Source of the DNA: SMBSF63 sp034003545
Lineage (GTDB): Bacteria; Chloroflexota; Anaerolineae; Anaerolineales; Anaerolineaceae
Length of the DNA: 64,000 nt
NCBI GenBank assembly: GCA_964447155.1
Contig: CAYURM010000001.1
Span: 124,001-188,000, forward strand
Direction of reading: 5' to 3'
A model generated the notes under the pieces. The model did not search any database. It worked only from the letters and a program-made list of their open reading frames with translations, and was not told where the DNA came from. Both the position numbers and the translations under genes were made by a program. Every line of letters begins with the position of its first letter. Positions within the stretch are counted from its first letter, which is position 1. Positions 8,715-16,330 of this stretch are shown one piece after another.

Positions 8715-8742
8715 AAAAGCTGTCCGAATACGGACAGCTTTT
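8715..8742 (-). terminator. Intrinsic terminator after the sigma/zinc-protein operon
   Basis: AAAAGCTGTCCG at 8715-8726 pairs perfectly with CGGACAGCTTTT at 8731-8742 around AATA. On the minus strand it follows the stop of the gene at 8764 and ends in a U run. A second short palindrome (CCCCCG/CGGGGG, 8684-8700) lies next to it. Confidence 0.75.
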
Positions 8743-8763
8743 ACCATGCCAATTGATTCCAGT

Positions 8764-9018
8764 CTATTCAGCGTTTAACTGCTGTAAAGCATCCAGCAGC
8801 GCTTCAAATTCCTCCCTGCACGGCCCACACAGATCAAGATGGTCTTGTACCAGCGGCATCGCTTCAGCAGCCGGCTTGCCAGCCAGCACCATTTCGGCAA
8901 AACAATCCAACTGATCAAAACATTCATCGCAATTCCATTCTTCACTATGCGTGAGTGCGATGCCTTTGACCACTTGCTTCAAAAATTGAGGTTCCAGTCG
9001 CATTTCTCCATCCTTCAT
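8764..9018 (-). CDS. Small Cys/His zinc-finger protein, candidate anti-sigma factor
   Basis: About 84 residues from the chosen start at 9018; an in-frame start at 9078 would overlap the upstream gene by 32 bases, and one at 9003 is also possible. Cys/His pattern: CDEC near the middle and HLDLCGPC (HxxxCxxC) toward the end, the latter like the zinc motif of ZAS anti-sigma factors. It directly follows and probably overlaps a sigma-70 family gene, the usual sigma/anti-sigma order. No membrane segment is visible, so it would be a soluble anti-sigma or co-regulator. Function is inferred from motif and position. Confidence 0.6.
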   Translation of the reverse strand: MKDGEMRLEPQFLKQVVKGIALTHSEEWNCDECFDQLDCFAEMVLAGKPAAEAMPLVQDHLDLCGPCREEFEALLDALQQLNAE

Positions 9019-9046
9019 TTCCTTGACGTGCAACCTGCCAGCTTTC

Positions 9047-9676
9047 TTACCCCTTTGAAAACGCTTCCAGAATTTCATCAGCCGAATAACCTTCTTCCTC
9101 CAGACTATTTTTCATGCGCTGCCTGGCGTCATGCAGCATTTTATACAATGCGTTCGGATTAGTCCCCAGGCGTTCCGCTGCTTCCCCAATCGGCATACCG
9201 CCTTTCAGGATGGCGATCATCACCTGCCGCTGACGCGGTGTCAGCTCGGTCATGATCAAGCGCTCAACCAGACTCATCACTTCGCGCTGATACGTCTGTT
9301 GTTCCGGCGATGTTTCGGTATCTGTGAGTACAGCGGGGGTATAGTCGATCCCGGTATCTTCCGGTACAAGATCTTCAAGGGCCACATTCTCCCAGCGTTT
9401 ACGGCGCAGTTCAGTCAGTGCCAACCGGATTGCCACCTTGGATGCCCAGGTGGTGAAGCGGCTCTCTCCGCGAAACGTGTCCATTTTATCCAGAATGCGC
9501 AGCAAGGCGTCCTGAGCAGAATCCTCGATCAAGGCATCCAGCCGGTTTGGATCTACCCTGCTGGACAAGGCATACCGCAAACTGCGTTTCAAATATTCGC
9601 GCAGTTCAGCAAGTGCTTCATTATGATCCGCTGAGCGGAGGGCTTCAAGCCATTCCTGATTGGAATATTCAGGCAT
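9047..9676 (-). CDS. ECF-like RNA polymerase sigma factor
   Basis: A 209-residue sigma-70 family protein; the start at 9676 (MPEYSNQEWLEAL) has AAGGAAG five bases upstream. Region 2 is clear: DSAQDALLRILDKMDTF and then ESRFTTWASKVAIRLALTEL, the -10 recognition part. Region 4 is LTPRQRQVMIAILKGGMP with a helix-turn-helix IGEAAERLGTNPNALYKMLH. An acidic linker separates them, as in ECF sigma factors. The small zinc-finger protein downstream is probably its regulator. A MITE-like element lies about 120 bases upstream of the start. Target genes are unknown. Confidence 0.88.
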   Translation of the reverse strand: MPEYSNQEWLEALRSADHNEALAELREYLKRSLRYALSSRVDPNRLDALIEDSAQDALLRILDKMDTFRGESRFTTWASKVAIRLALTELRRKRWENVALEDLVPEDTGIDYTPAVLTDTETSPEQQTYQREVMSLVERLIMTELTPRQRQVMIAILKGGMPIGEAAERLGTNPNALYKMLHDARQRMKNSLEEEGYSADEILEAFSKG

Positions 9677-9794
9677 GTATCTTCCTTCATTGAGTAGGGC
9701 AATAAACAAACAACTGATACAAGTTTACCCTAATCACTTGATCAGCGCAATTTTTTATATTGTTTCCTCGTAAATATGAAGTCTCCCCCAAGGG

Positions 9795-9923
9795 ATGTCA
9801 CTGCGAGAAGCATGCTTCTGCGACGTGGCAGTCTCCCCGCCTGTCGAGGACGCTTCGCGGCCGCGCGGCCTTATCTACACTGCTGCCCAGCAAGATACAA
9901 TGCCTGCCTCTTCGCAGTGACAT
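9795..9923. repeat. 129-bp element with 12-bp terminal inverted repeats
   Basis: ATGTCACTGCGA at 9795-9806 is matched by its exact reverse complement TCGCAGTGACAT at 9912-9923. The interior holds further palindromes (GAGAAGCATGCTTCT; CGCGGCCGCGCGG). It resembles the short GTCATTGCGAG-type intergenic repeats known from many bacterial genomes. It lies between the sigma factor and the ParB-like gene, and no transposase is nearby. Confidence 0.55.
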
Positions 9924-9964
9924 GACTGAGTTGTTACATTTCCTCAATAAACGGTGCAATCCTT

Positions 9965-10474
9965 TCAATAAGTTTCTGTTGGTGACCAGACGGTTACATT
10001 TGCATCCACAAAGCGGTAGCCCAACGCACGCATCACGGAAATACGTTGGTGTCCGTCTCTCACAAAATATTCTCCACCAATTTTCAACAAATCTACCTCT
10101 GCCAAACCATATCCCCGCAAATATTGCTCGGCAATGTATATCCATCGTTTCCTGTCCTTCACAGCCAGCGGATTAAAATCCGCATCAAAATCCTGGTAAC
10201 AGCTTTCGCTGCCCCGAATTTTATGCAACTCGACTGCCTGAATTCCCAGGCTGGCCTGGATGTTTACGCAGCAATGACCGACCGCCTGCGAAAAATTACG
10301 CAGCGTATAACAACGCCCGGTCAGCATGCAAAACAGCTTCCGCAGTTTGGCTTTTCTTTCCGCTTTCTGATAGAGCAGATATGCAGTTTTATAAGTCACC
10401 ACATCATCCCGGTAACGCGACCTTTCTGGATCGCTTGAAACCTGGACGGAGGGATCTGAAAAATTCAAAGACAT
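9965..10474 (-). CDS. ParB/sulfiredoxin-like domain protein
   Basis: 169 residues from the start at 10474 (MSLNFSDPSVQV), chosen because AAGGAG sits six bases upstream; the open frame continues further but without a ribosome binding site. The C-terminal half carries IQAVELHKIRGSESC, the GEYFVRDGHQRISVMRALG box and VDANVTVW. The xVxDGHxRxxxxRxxG box is the hallmark of ParB/Srx-fold domains, which bind CTP or ATP. The N-terminal half is basic and helical (YQKAERKAKLRKLF). There is no ParA partner and no helix-turn-helix, so plasmid or chromosome partition is unlikely; function unknown. Confidence 0.65.
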   Translation of the reverse strand: MSLNFSDPSVQVSSDPERSRYRDDVVTYKTAYLLYQKAERKAKLRKLFCMLTGRCYTLRNFSQAVGHCCVNIQASLGIQAVELHKIRGSESCYQDFDADFNPLAVKDRKRWIYIAEQYLRGYGLAEVDLLKIGGEYFVRDGHQRISVMRALGYRFVDANVTVWSPTETY

Positions 10475-10861
10475 AACCATCTCCTTAAAATCCATTCCAT
10501 TTCCTGTCAGAGAACTTCGATTTAACTTTACCGTTGTACACTGCGAACGACATCGGACGATGGACGAATATTTGTATCGTCCATATGGACAGGATTTAAA
10601 CCCATAGGCATCAAGCAGGCGCAATCCCCCTAAGATTGTTTTCGTATTAACCTTGAAAAGGGAAACCTTGTTGACTGATTCATGGCATGTCTGGCAAGGT
10701 TTGGCATCAACCTGTTTAGAAATCCAACCTCCCCACATCGTACCCGTAGGGTAAGGGACCGTTTTGGCGTTTTTTGTTGATTACTAATCTGTGTTATTAA
10801 CACACCACCTCCCCCAAAACTGAATTTGGGGGAGGTGGAAAAAATGATACGTACGCCCTGA
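10475..10861. other. Intergenic region with a strong 14-bp hairpin
   Basis: CCACCTCCCCCAAA at 10805-10818 pairs perfectly with TTTGGGGGAGGTGG at 10825-10838 around ACTGAA, 24 bases past the amidohydrolase stop on the minus strand. It lacks a clean U run on that strand, so termination is probable but not certain. The rest, about 320 bases leading to the ParB-like gene, shows no gene that I can support. Confidence 0.45.
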
Positions 10862-12250
10862 CTACACCAGTTTATACCGTTCCGGTTCGGGGTGTTTGGC
10901 AACCATCTTGCGCGCCAGCTCATTGTGATGAGCAACATGTGCTTCCAGATCAAATGTCTTGAATTCACCCCCTTCGACCAACACCTTACCATTGATCACC
11001 GAAAAGTCCACCTTATTGACGGAGCAAAGCAGCAGGGAGGAAAGCGGATCATGCACTGCGCCGCCGGACAGGCTGAGCGTGTTAAGATCTACGCCAATGA
11101 AATCCGCAGCATAACCAGGCTCCAGCACGCCGATGTCATCGCGTCCTAGCACCTTCGCCCCGCCGAGAATGGCAACACCCAGCGCATCCTGCACGGTAAA
11201 GGCCTCTGCGCCATATTTCACCCGTTGAAGGAGGAGCATGTGACGCGCCTCCTCAAACATATTGGATGAATCATTACTGGCCGAGCCATCCACCGCCAGG
11301 CTGACCTTCACCCCAGCGTCCAGCAATTCACGCACCCGGCAGATGCCGGAACCCAAACGCATATTGGAAGACGGGCAATGCGCCACACCAGTACCGGTTT
11401 CAGCCATCATCTTGATCTCATCGTCGTTAACGTGAATACTGTGCGCCCACCACACATCCGGGCCAACCCATCCCAGCGATTCCATCAAAGCCGCCGGGCG
11501 CAGATTGAAGTCGCGCATGGTAAAGGATTCTTCATCGATCGTTTCAGCAACATGAGTGTGCAGCTGCACCCTGTCATAGGTACGCGCCAGTTTTGCGGAT
11601 TCGCGCATCAGGTCCGGGGTCACCGAGAATGGCGAACAAGGCGCCAGGGTCACCCGCAGCATGGAATACTGGCTGGCGTCATGGTATTGCTCAATGATCT
11701 GCTGGCTTTCCTTCAGAATGACGTCCTCATCTTTGACTACATGATCCGGCGGCAAACCGCCCTTGCTGCGGCCGAGGGACATGGAGCCCTGTGTAGGATG
11801 GAAGCGCATCCCCATCTCTTCCGCAGCGCGTACCTGGTCGTCGAAGGTGGCATCATGGGGATACAGGTAAAGATGATCGCTGGCAGTCGTGCAGCCAGAC
11901 AGGATCAATTCTGCCATCGCCGTCTTGGTGCTGGTGTACACTTCCTCCGCGCCCATCTCGCCCCAGATGGGGTAAAGACGCACCAGCCAGTCAAAGAGTT
12001 TGTGGTTTTCTGCGCCGGGCACTGCACGGGTCAGGGTCTGATAAAAATGGTGGTGGGTGTTGATCAGCCCTGGCAGTACAGCCATCCCGCTGGCATCGAT
12101 CACTTGATCAGCTTCAGCAGGCAATTCTTCCATTGGGCCCACTTTTTCAATCAGGTTATTGCGCACGAAAATACCGCCATTGCGGATTTGACGGCGTTTG
12201 TCATCCATCGTGATCACCACTTCAGCGTTTCTTACAAGCAGGGTACTCAT
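10862..12250 (-). CDS. 8-oxoguanine deaminase / hydroxyatrazine-hydrolase-type amidohydrolase
   Basis: 462 residues from the start at 12250 (MSTLLVRNAEVVITMDD), preceded by GGAGGT. A metal-dependent amidohydrolase with the family's metal ligands: GLINTHHHFYQTLTR (HxH), QLHTHVAET, WWAHSIHV and the catalytic Asp in LAVDGSASNDSSN. The last motif and GVAHCPSSNMRLGSGICRVREL are typical of 8-oxoguanine deaminase and AtzB/TrzN-like deaminases, which remove an amino or halide/thiomethyl group from purine-like rings. It starts 40 bases after the RACo-like gene on the same strand, so it is probably co-transcribed with corrinoid-activation genes, an unusual setting. The exact substrate cannot be read from sequence. 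Confidence 0.85.
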   Translation of the reverse strand: MSTLLVRNAEVVITMDDKRRQIRNGGIFVRNNLIEKVGPMEELPAEADQVIDASGMAVLPGLINTHHHFYQTLTRAVPGAENHKLFDWLVRLYPIWGEMGAEEVYTSTKTAMAELILSGCTTASDHLYLYPHDATFDDQVRAAEEMGMRFHPTQGSMSLGRSKGGLPPDHVVKDEDVILKESQQIIEQYHDASQYSMLRVTLAPCSPFSVTPDLMRESAKLARTYDRVQLHTHVAETIDEESFTMRDFNLRPAALMESLGWVGPDVWWAHSIHVNDDEIKMMAETGTGVAHCPSSNMRLGSGICRVRELLDAGVKVSLAVDGSASNDSSNMFEEARHMLLLQRVKYGAEAFTVQDALGVAILGGAKVLGRDDIGVLEPGYAADFIGVDLNTLSLSGGAVHDPLSSLLLCSVNKVDFSVINGKVLVEGGEFKTFDLEAHVAHHNELARKMVAKHPEPERYKLV

Positions 12251-12290
12251 AAAACCTCCTCTGTTTTTCGGTGGTTGATAAACTCTCCGG

Positions 12291-14123
12291 TCAGAACCCT
12301 TCTGGAAGGGTAAAAAACATCGCATCCGAGAACTTGATATCAAAACCGGGCACGGTCGTCAATTCAACATAGGTCACTTTTTCGGCGATGGCCTCAGCCA
12401 TCGCCCGCATTTCGGTTGAAACCAGCATCTGCTTCGCCCCAATCCCGGCGGCATTCCCGATCTGGCTGAATTTTCGCCGCGCCAGCGCAGGGAACATGCC
12501 GATATTGATCCCGCTATCCACGTCGATATACGTCCCGAATGCGCCCGCCAGGATAAAGGCATCCACTTCTTCCTTCCCCACGCCGGCCTTTTCCATCAGC
12601 ACGTTAATCCCGGTGCGGATCGCGCCTTTGGCAAGCTGAATTTCGTTGACGTCCGTGCGAGTGACCACGATCTCCCGTCCATGACCGCTGCTATCCGCCG
12701 GGGCCAGGAGCACATCACCTGTACGGGTCTCGTTTCGCACGAGAGGGTGAGTGCGGTCCAGCGCGCCACTGGTTTTTAAAATCCCTGACGAAAGCATCTC
12801 CGAGATCACATCAAGGATTCCCGATCCGCAGATGCCCACCGGCGGTTGATCTTCAATGGTTTCAATCAACACTTCATGATCAAGGATCTTCACCCGCTCA
12901 ATCGCCCCCGGCGCAGCGCGCATCCCGGCGCTGATATGCGCCCCTTCAAAAGCCGGCCCGGAAGCACAGGAACAGCTCCACACTTTGCCTTTATGGATGA
13001 TGCTGATCTCGGTATTGGTACCAATATCACAGGCAATTACGGTGCGCTTCTCATCCAGCAGACGGGTGACCAGCTGCACAGCGACATGATCTGCCCCCAC
13101 ATATCCGGCGATATTTGGCGGCAGATAGACCTTTGCGCCAGGAGCCATCTTCAACCCCAGTGAAGCCGCCGGCACCTGCATGGCCTGGCCCACGGCGGGC
13201 ACGAATGGTGACACACCCAGCTGCCGGACCGGCAGCCCGAGGAAAAGGTGGTGAATGGCCGTATTGCCAACCATGACCGCATCCACTACCTGCTCTGGCA
13301 GCAGACCGCCTTCAGCACATAAGGACACCAGCAGCCCATTCAAGGTTTCCACCAATACGCTTTGCATCGTGGTTTTGTTACCAGTACTTTGATTGACAAA
13401 TGCAATCCGGCTGACCACATCCTCCCCATACGCCACTTGCGGATTCATCGCCCCCGCTTTGGCAATCGTCTCCCCTGTTTCCAGATTGACCAGGTAAGCA
13501 GCGATTTTGGTCGTGCCCATATCCACTGCCAGCCCGGCCAGGGTTTCCCCTGGCGGAAGAATCGCGACCATCTCGCCGTCATGCAGGGCCAGGCGGAACT
13601 GCCAGTCCAGCTCACGCACCCGGTCAGAGAGGCAGGCCAGTACCGGCAAGCCCCCACGAACCGGCGGATAACCAGCCTGTCGGCAGGCATCCTGCACACG
13701 CACCTGATCGGAACGCAGGTCAAACCAATCCGGCTCTTCCATTTCCAGATCCAGGCCAATCACGGCCGGATGTAAAGCGATCTGTGTTTCCTGCCCCTCC
13801 ACCTGCAACCGCTGGGTGGTGGTCAGGGACTCAGGCGGCACATGCAGTTTGACGTCCGAGAGCGGGTTGACCATGCAGGCCAGGCGATAACCGTCTGCCA
13901 ACTCAGCGGATGTGAGAAAATCCTCTTCCTGCACAGTAGGTGGGGAAACCTCGCCAGTGATGATGCTCACGCGGCATTTGCCGCACACGCCTGCCCCGCC
14001 GCACACCGCAGCCAAATGCACCCCGGCTTGCCGGGCAGCATCCAGCAGAGTCTGTTCCCCTGTTATCTCGGTACGGCTGCCAATCGGTTCAAGATCAACG
14101 CGATATTTTTTCAAATTCTTCAT
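12291..14123 (-). CDS. RACo-like corrinoid-activation protein ([2Fe-2S] plus ASKHA ATPase, DUF4445)
   Basis: 610 residues from the start at 14123 (MKNLKKYRVDL), preceded by GAGGAAGG. The N-terminal plant-type ferredoxin domain has Cys41, Cys47, Cys50 and Cys83 (AVCGGAGVCGKC and RLACMV). A linker then leads to an ASKHA-fold ATPase: GLAVDMGTTKIAAYLV (phosphate 1), IACDIGTNTEISI (phosphate 2) and ILAGAFGTYID. This architecture matches RACo/RamA-like reductive activators that bring Co(II) corrinoid back to Co(I) using ATP, although RamA itself has different Fe-S clusters. Its start overlaps the end of the GntR-activation fusion gene by 29 bases, indicating tight co-expression. The corrinoid protein at 50151 is a possible client. 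Confidence 0.88.
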   Translation of the reverse strand: MKNLKKYRVDLEPIGSRTEITGEQTLLDAARQAGVHLAAVCGGAGVCGKCRVSIITGEVSPPTVQEEDFLTSAELADGYRLACMVNPLSDVKLHVPPESLTTTQRLQVEGQETQIALHPAVIGLDLEMEEPDWFDLRSDQVRVQDACRQAGYPPVRGGLPVLACLSDRVRELDWQFRLALHDGEMVAILPPGETLAGLAVDMGTTKIAAYLVNLETGETIAKAGAMNPQVAYGEDVVSRIAFVNQSTGNKTTMQSVLVETLNGLLVSLCAEGGLLPEQVVDAVMVGNTAIHHLFLGLPVRQLGVSPFVPAVGQAMQVPAASLGLKMAPGAKVYLPPNIAGYVGADHVAVQLVTRLLDEKRTVIACDIGTNTEISIIHKGKVWSCSCASGPAFEGAHISAGMRAAPGAIERVKILDHEVLIETIEDQPPVGICGSGILDVISEMLSSGILKTSGALDRTHPLVRNETRTGDVLLAPADSSGHGREIVVTRTDVNEIQLAKGAIRTGINVLMEKAGVGKEEVDAFILAGAFGTYIDVDSGINIGMFPALARRKFSQIGNAAGIGAKQMLVSTEMRAMAEAIAEKVTYVELTTVPGFDIKFSDAMFFTLPEGF

Positions 14124-15057
14124 GCCTTCCTCGATATGTGCAAGTTTCACGTACTGCGCAAAACTCGCAGGGGGACACCGCTTCATCAGATAGCCGGCTG
14201 CCAAGGCCGAAAACAGCCGAAACCGTCTTGCGCGGGGTCATGTGCCCGGTTTCCGCCACCGATACTCCGATCCGGCCCGCGTCCAGCAGACCGAAAATCT
14301 GCGGCTGCCCTTCCTCAAGCGGCCAGCCGAGCATGCCAGGGCTGAAACACATCGACAGGTTCATCTTCTCCGCCTGGGCAATATCCTGAAACAGTGACCG
14401 CGCCTGGCGGCCAAGCTCATCTACTGCTGCTGTGCCCATCGCATCCAGAGCCAGTGCGGTAGGCAGGCAGGCTTGCATCGTTTCCGCCATACGTTCATCC
14501 AGCGCCCCGCCAATCGTGAAAATCGTGACAATCACTTCATCCGCTGCTGCCAGATATTTGCCGATCACTTCGCCCTTCAATGCGCTGCCTCCCGCCAGCG
14601 TCAGGCGGTCATGTGCAAATCCGGTGACCGGAATGCGGCGGTACAACAATACAGGGTGAACCAGCTCCGCTTCCTGTGCGACCGCATCTTCGGCGATCCG
14701 AATCACCTGCGGGCGGCGGCGGCGCATTACTGCCGGGTCTGCGCCCTGACTCCAGATCACCTGGTCAACGCTCAAGGGCAAGGTCCACTCCTCTAAGACG
14801 ATATTCTCATCAATATGATTTTTCACATCGCGGATGCGTTGATTCACATAGGTGCCATCCCCCTGCCTGCGGTTGACCAGCCCCTCAGCTTCCAGACGGG
14901 AAAGCGCGGTGCGAATGGTCGCGCGGCTGACTTCCATTTCAAGGGCCAGTTCGCTCTCCGACGGCAGGCGGCCATCCCCATACTCCCGGCTGCGGATGCG
15001 GCCGCGCAGCAAAGAGATCACCTGTTCCGTAATAGGTTGTCGGCGTTTGATCACCAT
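14095..15057 (-). CDS. GntR helix-turn-helix fused to MetH-activation-like (corrinoid/AdoMet) domain
   Basis: 320 residues. The first 70 or so are a GntR-type winged helix (ITEQVISLLRGRIRSREYG, LPSESELALEMEVSRATIR, RRQGDGTYVNQ). A short linker follows, then from about residue 120 a domain like the methionine-synthase activation proteins: VTGFAHDRLTLAGGSAL, IFTIGGALDERMAE, LALDAMGTAAVDEL, FSPGMLGWPLEEGQ, SVAETGHMTPRKTVSAVFGL, ending in CEFCAVRETCTYR with the CxxC-x5-CxYR tail seen in stand-alone members. In MetH this domain binds AdoMet to reactivate cob(II)alamin. Fusion to a DNA-binding head suggests a transcription factor sensing AdoMet, corrinoid state or a corrinoid protein. It heads the operon with the RACo-like gene. 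Fusion is read directly; sensing is inference. Confidence 0.85.
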   Translation of the reverse strand: MVIKRRQPITEQVISLLRGRIRSREYGDGRLPSESELALEMEVSRATIRTALSRLEAEGLVNRRQGDGTYVNQRIRDVKNHIDENIVLEEWTLPLSVDQVIWSQGADPAVMRRRRPQVIRIAEDAVAQEAELVHPVLLYRRIPVTGFAHDRLTLAGGSALKGEVIGKYLAAADEVIVTIFTIGGALDERMAETMQACLPTALALDAMGTAAVDELGRQARSLFQDIAQAEKMNLSMCFSPGMLGWPLEEGQPQIFGLLDAGRIGVSVAETGHMTPRKTVSAVFGLGSRLSDEAVSPCEFCAVRETCTYRGRHEEFEKISR

Positions 15058-15091
15058 TCTCTCCTCAATCGACAGTCGTCTGACCGTTCCT

Positions 15092-15121
15092 ATTGTAATG
15101 ATTCTCTGCCAACCGAGTCAA
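15092..15121 (-). promoter_or_regulatory. Sigma-70-type promoter of the GntR-fusion/RACo operon
   Basis: On the minus strand TTGACT (15121-15116) and TACAAT (15097-15092) are separated by 18 bases, giving a start near 15085 and a leader of about 28 bases before the ATG at 15057. Between start site and gene lies an imperfect palindrome, GACAGTCGTCTGAC (15071-15084), a possible autoregulatory operator. The upstream flank is the 144-bp element at 15132-15275. Confidence 0.55.
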
Positions 15122-15131
15122 GTATTTCTGT

Positions 15132-15275
15132 ACAATTAAGAGAACCCGTCCCAAACTCCACCCTGCGGGAGGTTTCCGGCCATCAGTGGCAACGTATCCC
15201 GCAGGGATTCTGCTATGGGGTTGAAATAATTGGAAGGATTTTGATGCCTTATAGTTTGGGCGCATTTCTAATTGT
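15132..15275. repeat. 144-bp element with nested inverted repeats
   Basis: Outer ends: ACAATTA at 15132 and TAATTGT at 15269-15275, continued inward by CCCAAACT (15150-15157) and AGTTTGGG (15253-15260). Inside is a perfect 10-bp stem, CCCTGCGGGA (15161-15170) with TCCCGCAGGG (15197-15206), capped by GCCA/TGGC. The nested symmetry fits a MITE-like element or a structured RNA. It lies between the divergent GntR-fusion and diguanylate cyclase genes. Confidence 0.45.
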
Positions 15276-15352
15276 CAGTGACAGCGACTTGCTTCCCTGC
15301 GGAATGATCAGCCTCTCACACCATACCACCCGTGCTTGCTTCCGATATCCGT

Positions 15353-15358
15353 TATAAT
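15353..15358 (+). promoter_or_regulatory. Candidate -10 box for the diguanylate cyclase gene
   Basis: A perfect TATAAT, 77 bases before the ATG at 15436. No clear -35 hexamer is visible at the usual distance. Confidence 0.35.
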
Positions 15359-15435
15359 AGAATTTCACAACCTGAATATTACCAAAATAAATCCTTATAA
15401 GGTTCAACCGCATCTGTTTCACTCATACCCTAACC

Positions 15436-16320
15436 ATGCAAATTAAAGACTCCTGGATTTTGAATGCACTCATGGAAAGTACGGCGGACAGCATCTATAT
15501 CAAAGACCGCCAGTGCCGTGTATGGCGAGTCAGCAAAAAAATGGCGATAGACCTGGGCTATAACGATCCCGCCGGGATATACGGCAAAACAGATGTGGAA
15601 CTATTCGGGGAAGAACTCGGCCGCAGAACGATCAAGGACGATCTGCAAATCATGGAAACCGGGATCCCCCAGATGGGGGTCATTGAAAGCTGGATTAACC
15701 CGAATGGAAAAGTAAACTGGACCTCCACGACAAAAATGCCCCTGCGCAATGATGAAGGCGAAGTGATTGGCTTGCTCGGCATCACCCGTGAAGTCAACGA
15801 ACTCAAAAACGCTGAAATCGAGTCTCAATTCCGGGCAACCCATGACCCGCTCACCTCCCTGGCCAACCGCTTCCTCCTCATGGACCAGATCAAACAGTCC
15901 ATCTTTTCCGCCCGCGCGTATAACCGGCTATTTGCTCTGCTTTTCATCGACCTGAATGGCTTCAAACAAATCAACGACACGGTTGGACACGACAAGGGAG
16001 ATGAATATTTGATCCAACTTGCCCAGGTCTTGACCAAAAACGTGCGGCTCTCCGATACCGTCGCCCGATTTGGCGGGGATGAATTTGTGATCGTGTTGAA
16101 CCATCTCGGACACATTGAAGATGCACTGACCATTGCGCAAAAAATATGGGATGTAATTTGTCATGACGTTGACCCGGAATCACATACCGTCACCGCTTCC
16201 ATTGGCGTCAGTATTTTCCCCCTGCATGGTGAGGATCCCGAAACGCTGCTCAAGGCCGCCGACCAGGCCATGTATTGCGCCAAAACCAGTTCACTCGGTT
16301 TCAAACTGGCGGGAAATTAA
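15436..16320 (+). CDS. PAS-GGDEF diguanylate cyclase
   Basis: A 294-residue cytoplasmic enzyme that makes cyclic di-GMP from two GTP. The N-terminal PAS domain (about residues 8-125) starts ALMESTADSIYIKDRQ and ends GLLGITREVNELK. The GGDEF domain (about 135-290) has DPLTSLANR, ALLFIDLNGFKQIND and the intact active-site FGGDEFV. RLSD lies five residues upstream, a complete RxxD inhibitory site, so product inhibition is likely. There is no EAL domain and no membrane segment; the PAS domain should sense a soluble signal. No obvious Shine-Dalgarno precedes the ATG. It is divergent from the corrinoid operon, with the 144-bp element between them. Confidence 0.92.
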   Translation: MQIKDSWILNALMESTADSIYIKDRQCRVWRVSKKMAIDLGYNDPAGIYGKTDVELFGEELGRRTIKDDLQIMETGIPQMGVIESWINPNGKVNWTSTTKMPLRNDEGEVIGLLGITREVNELKNAEIESQFRATHDPLTSLANRFLLMDQIKQSIFSARAYNRLFALLFIDLNGFKQINDTVGHDKGDEYLIQLAQVLTKNVRLSDTVARFGGDEFVIVLNHLGHIEDALTIAQKIWDVICHDVDPESHTVTASIGVSIFPLHGEDPETLLKAADQAMYCAKTSSLGFKLAGN

Positions 16321-16330
16321 AAAATCGGCG

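Noticed and set aside
9760..10176. 138-codon forward frame across the sigma/ParB-like gap
   Set aside because: It covers the 129-bp repeat and the antisense of the ParB-like gene; no protein features.
10475..10738. N-terminal extension of the ParB-like protein
   Set aside because: In-frame but without ribosome binding site; AAGGAG precedes the ATG at 10474 and the extension is Cys/Lys-rich with no domain.
11378..12313. 311-codon forward frame
   Set aside because: It is the antisense of the amidohydrolase gene, which has complete catalytic motifs.
15132..15275. Cobalamin riboswitch on the minus strand
   Set aside because: Some words match (GCCACTG, GCCGGAAACC), but the GGGAA...GGTG core is not in the right place and a good promoter lies downstream of the element, so the leader would not contain it. 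Kept only as a question in the findings.
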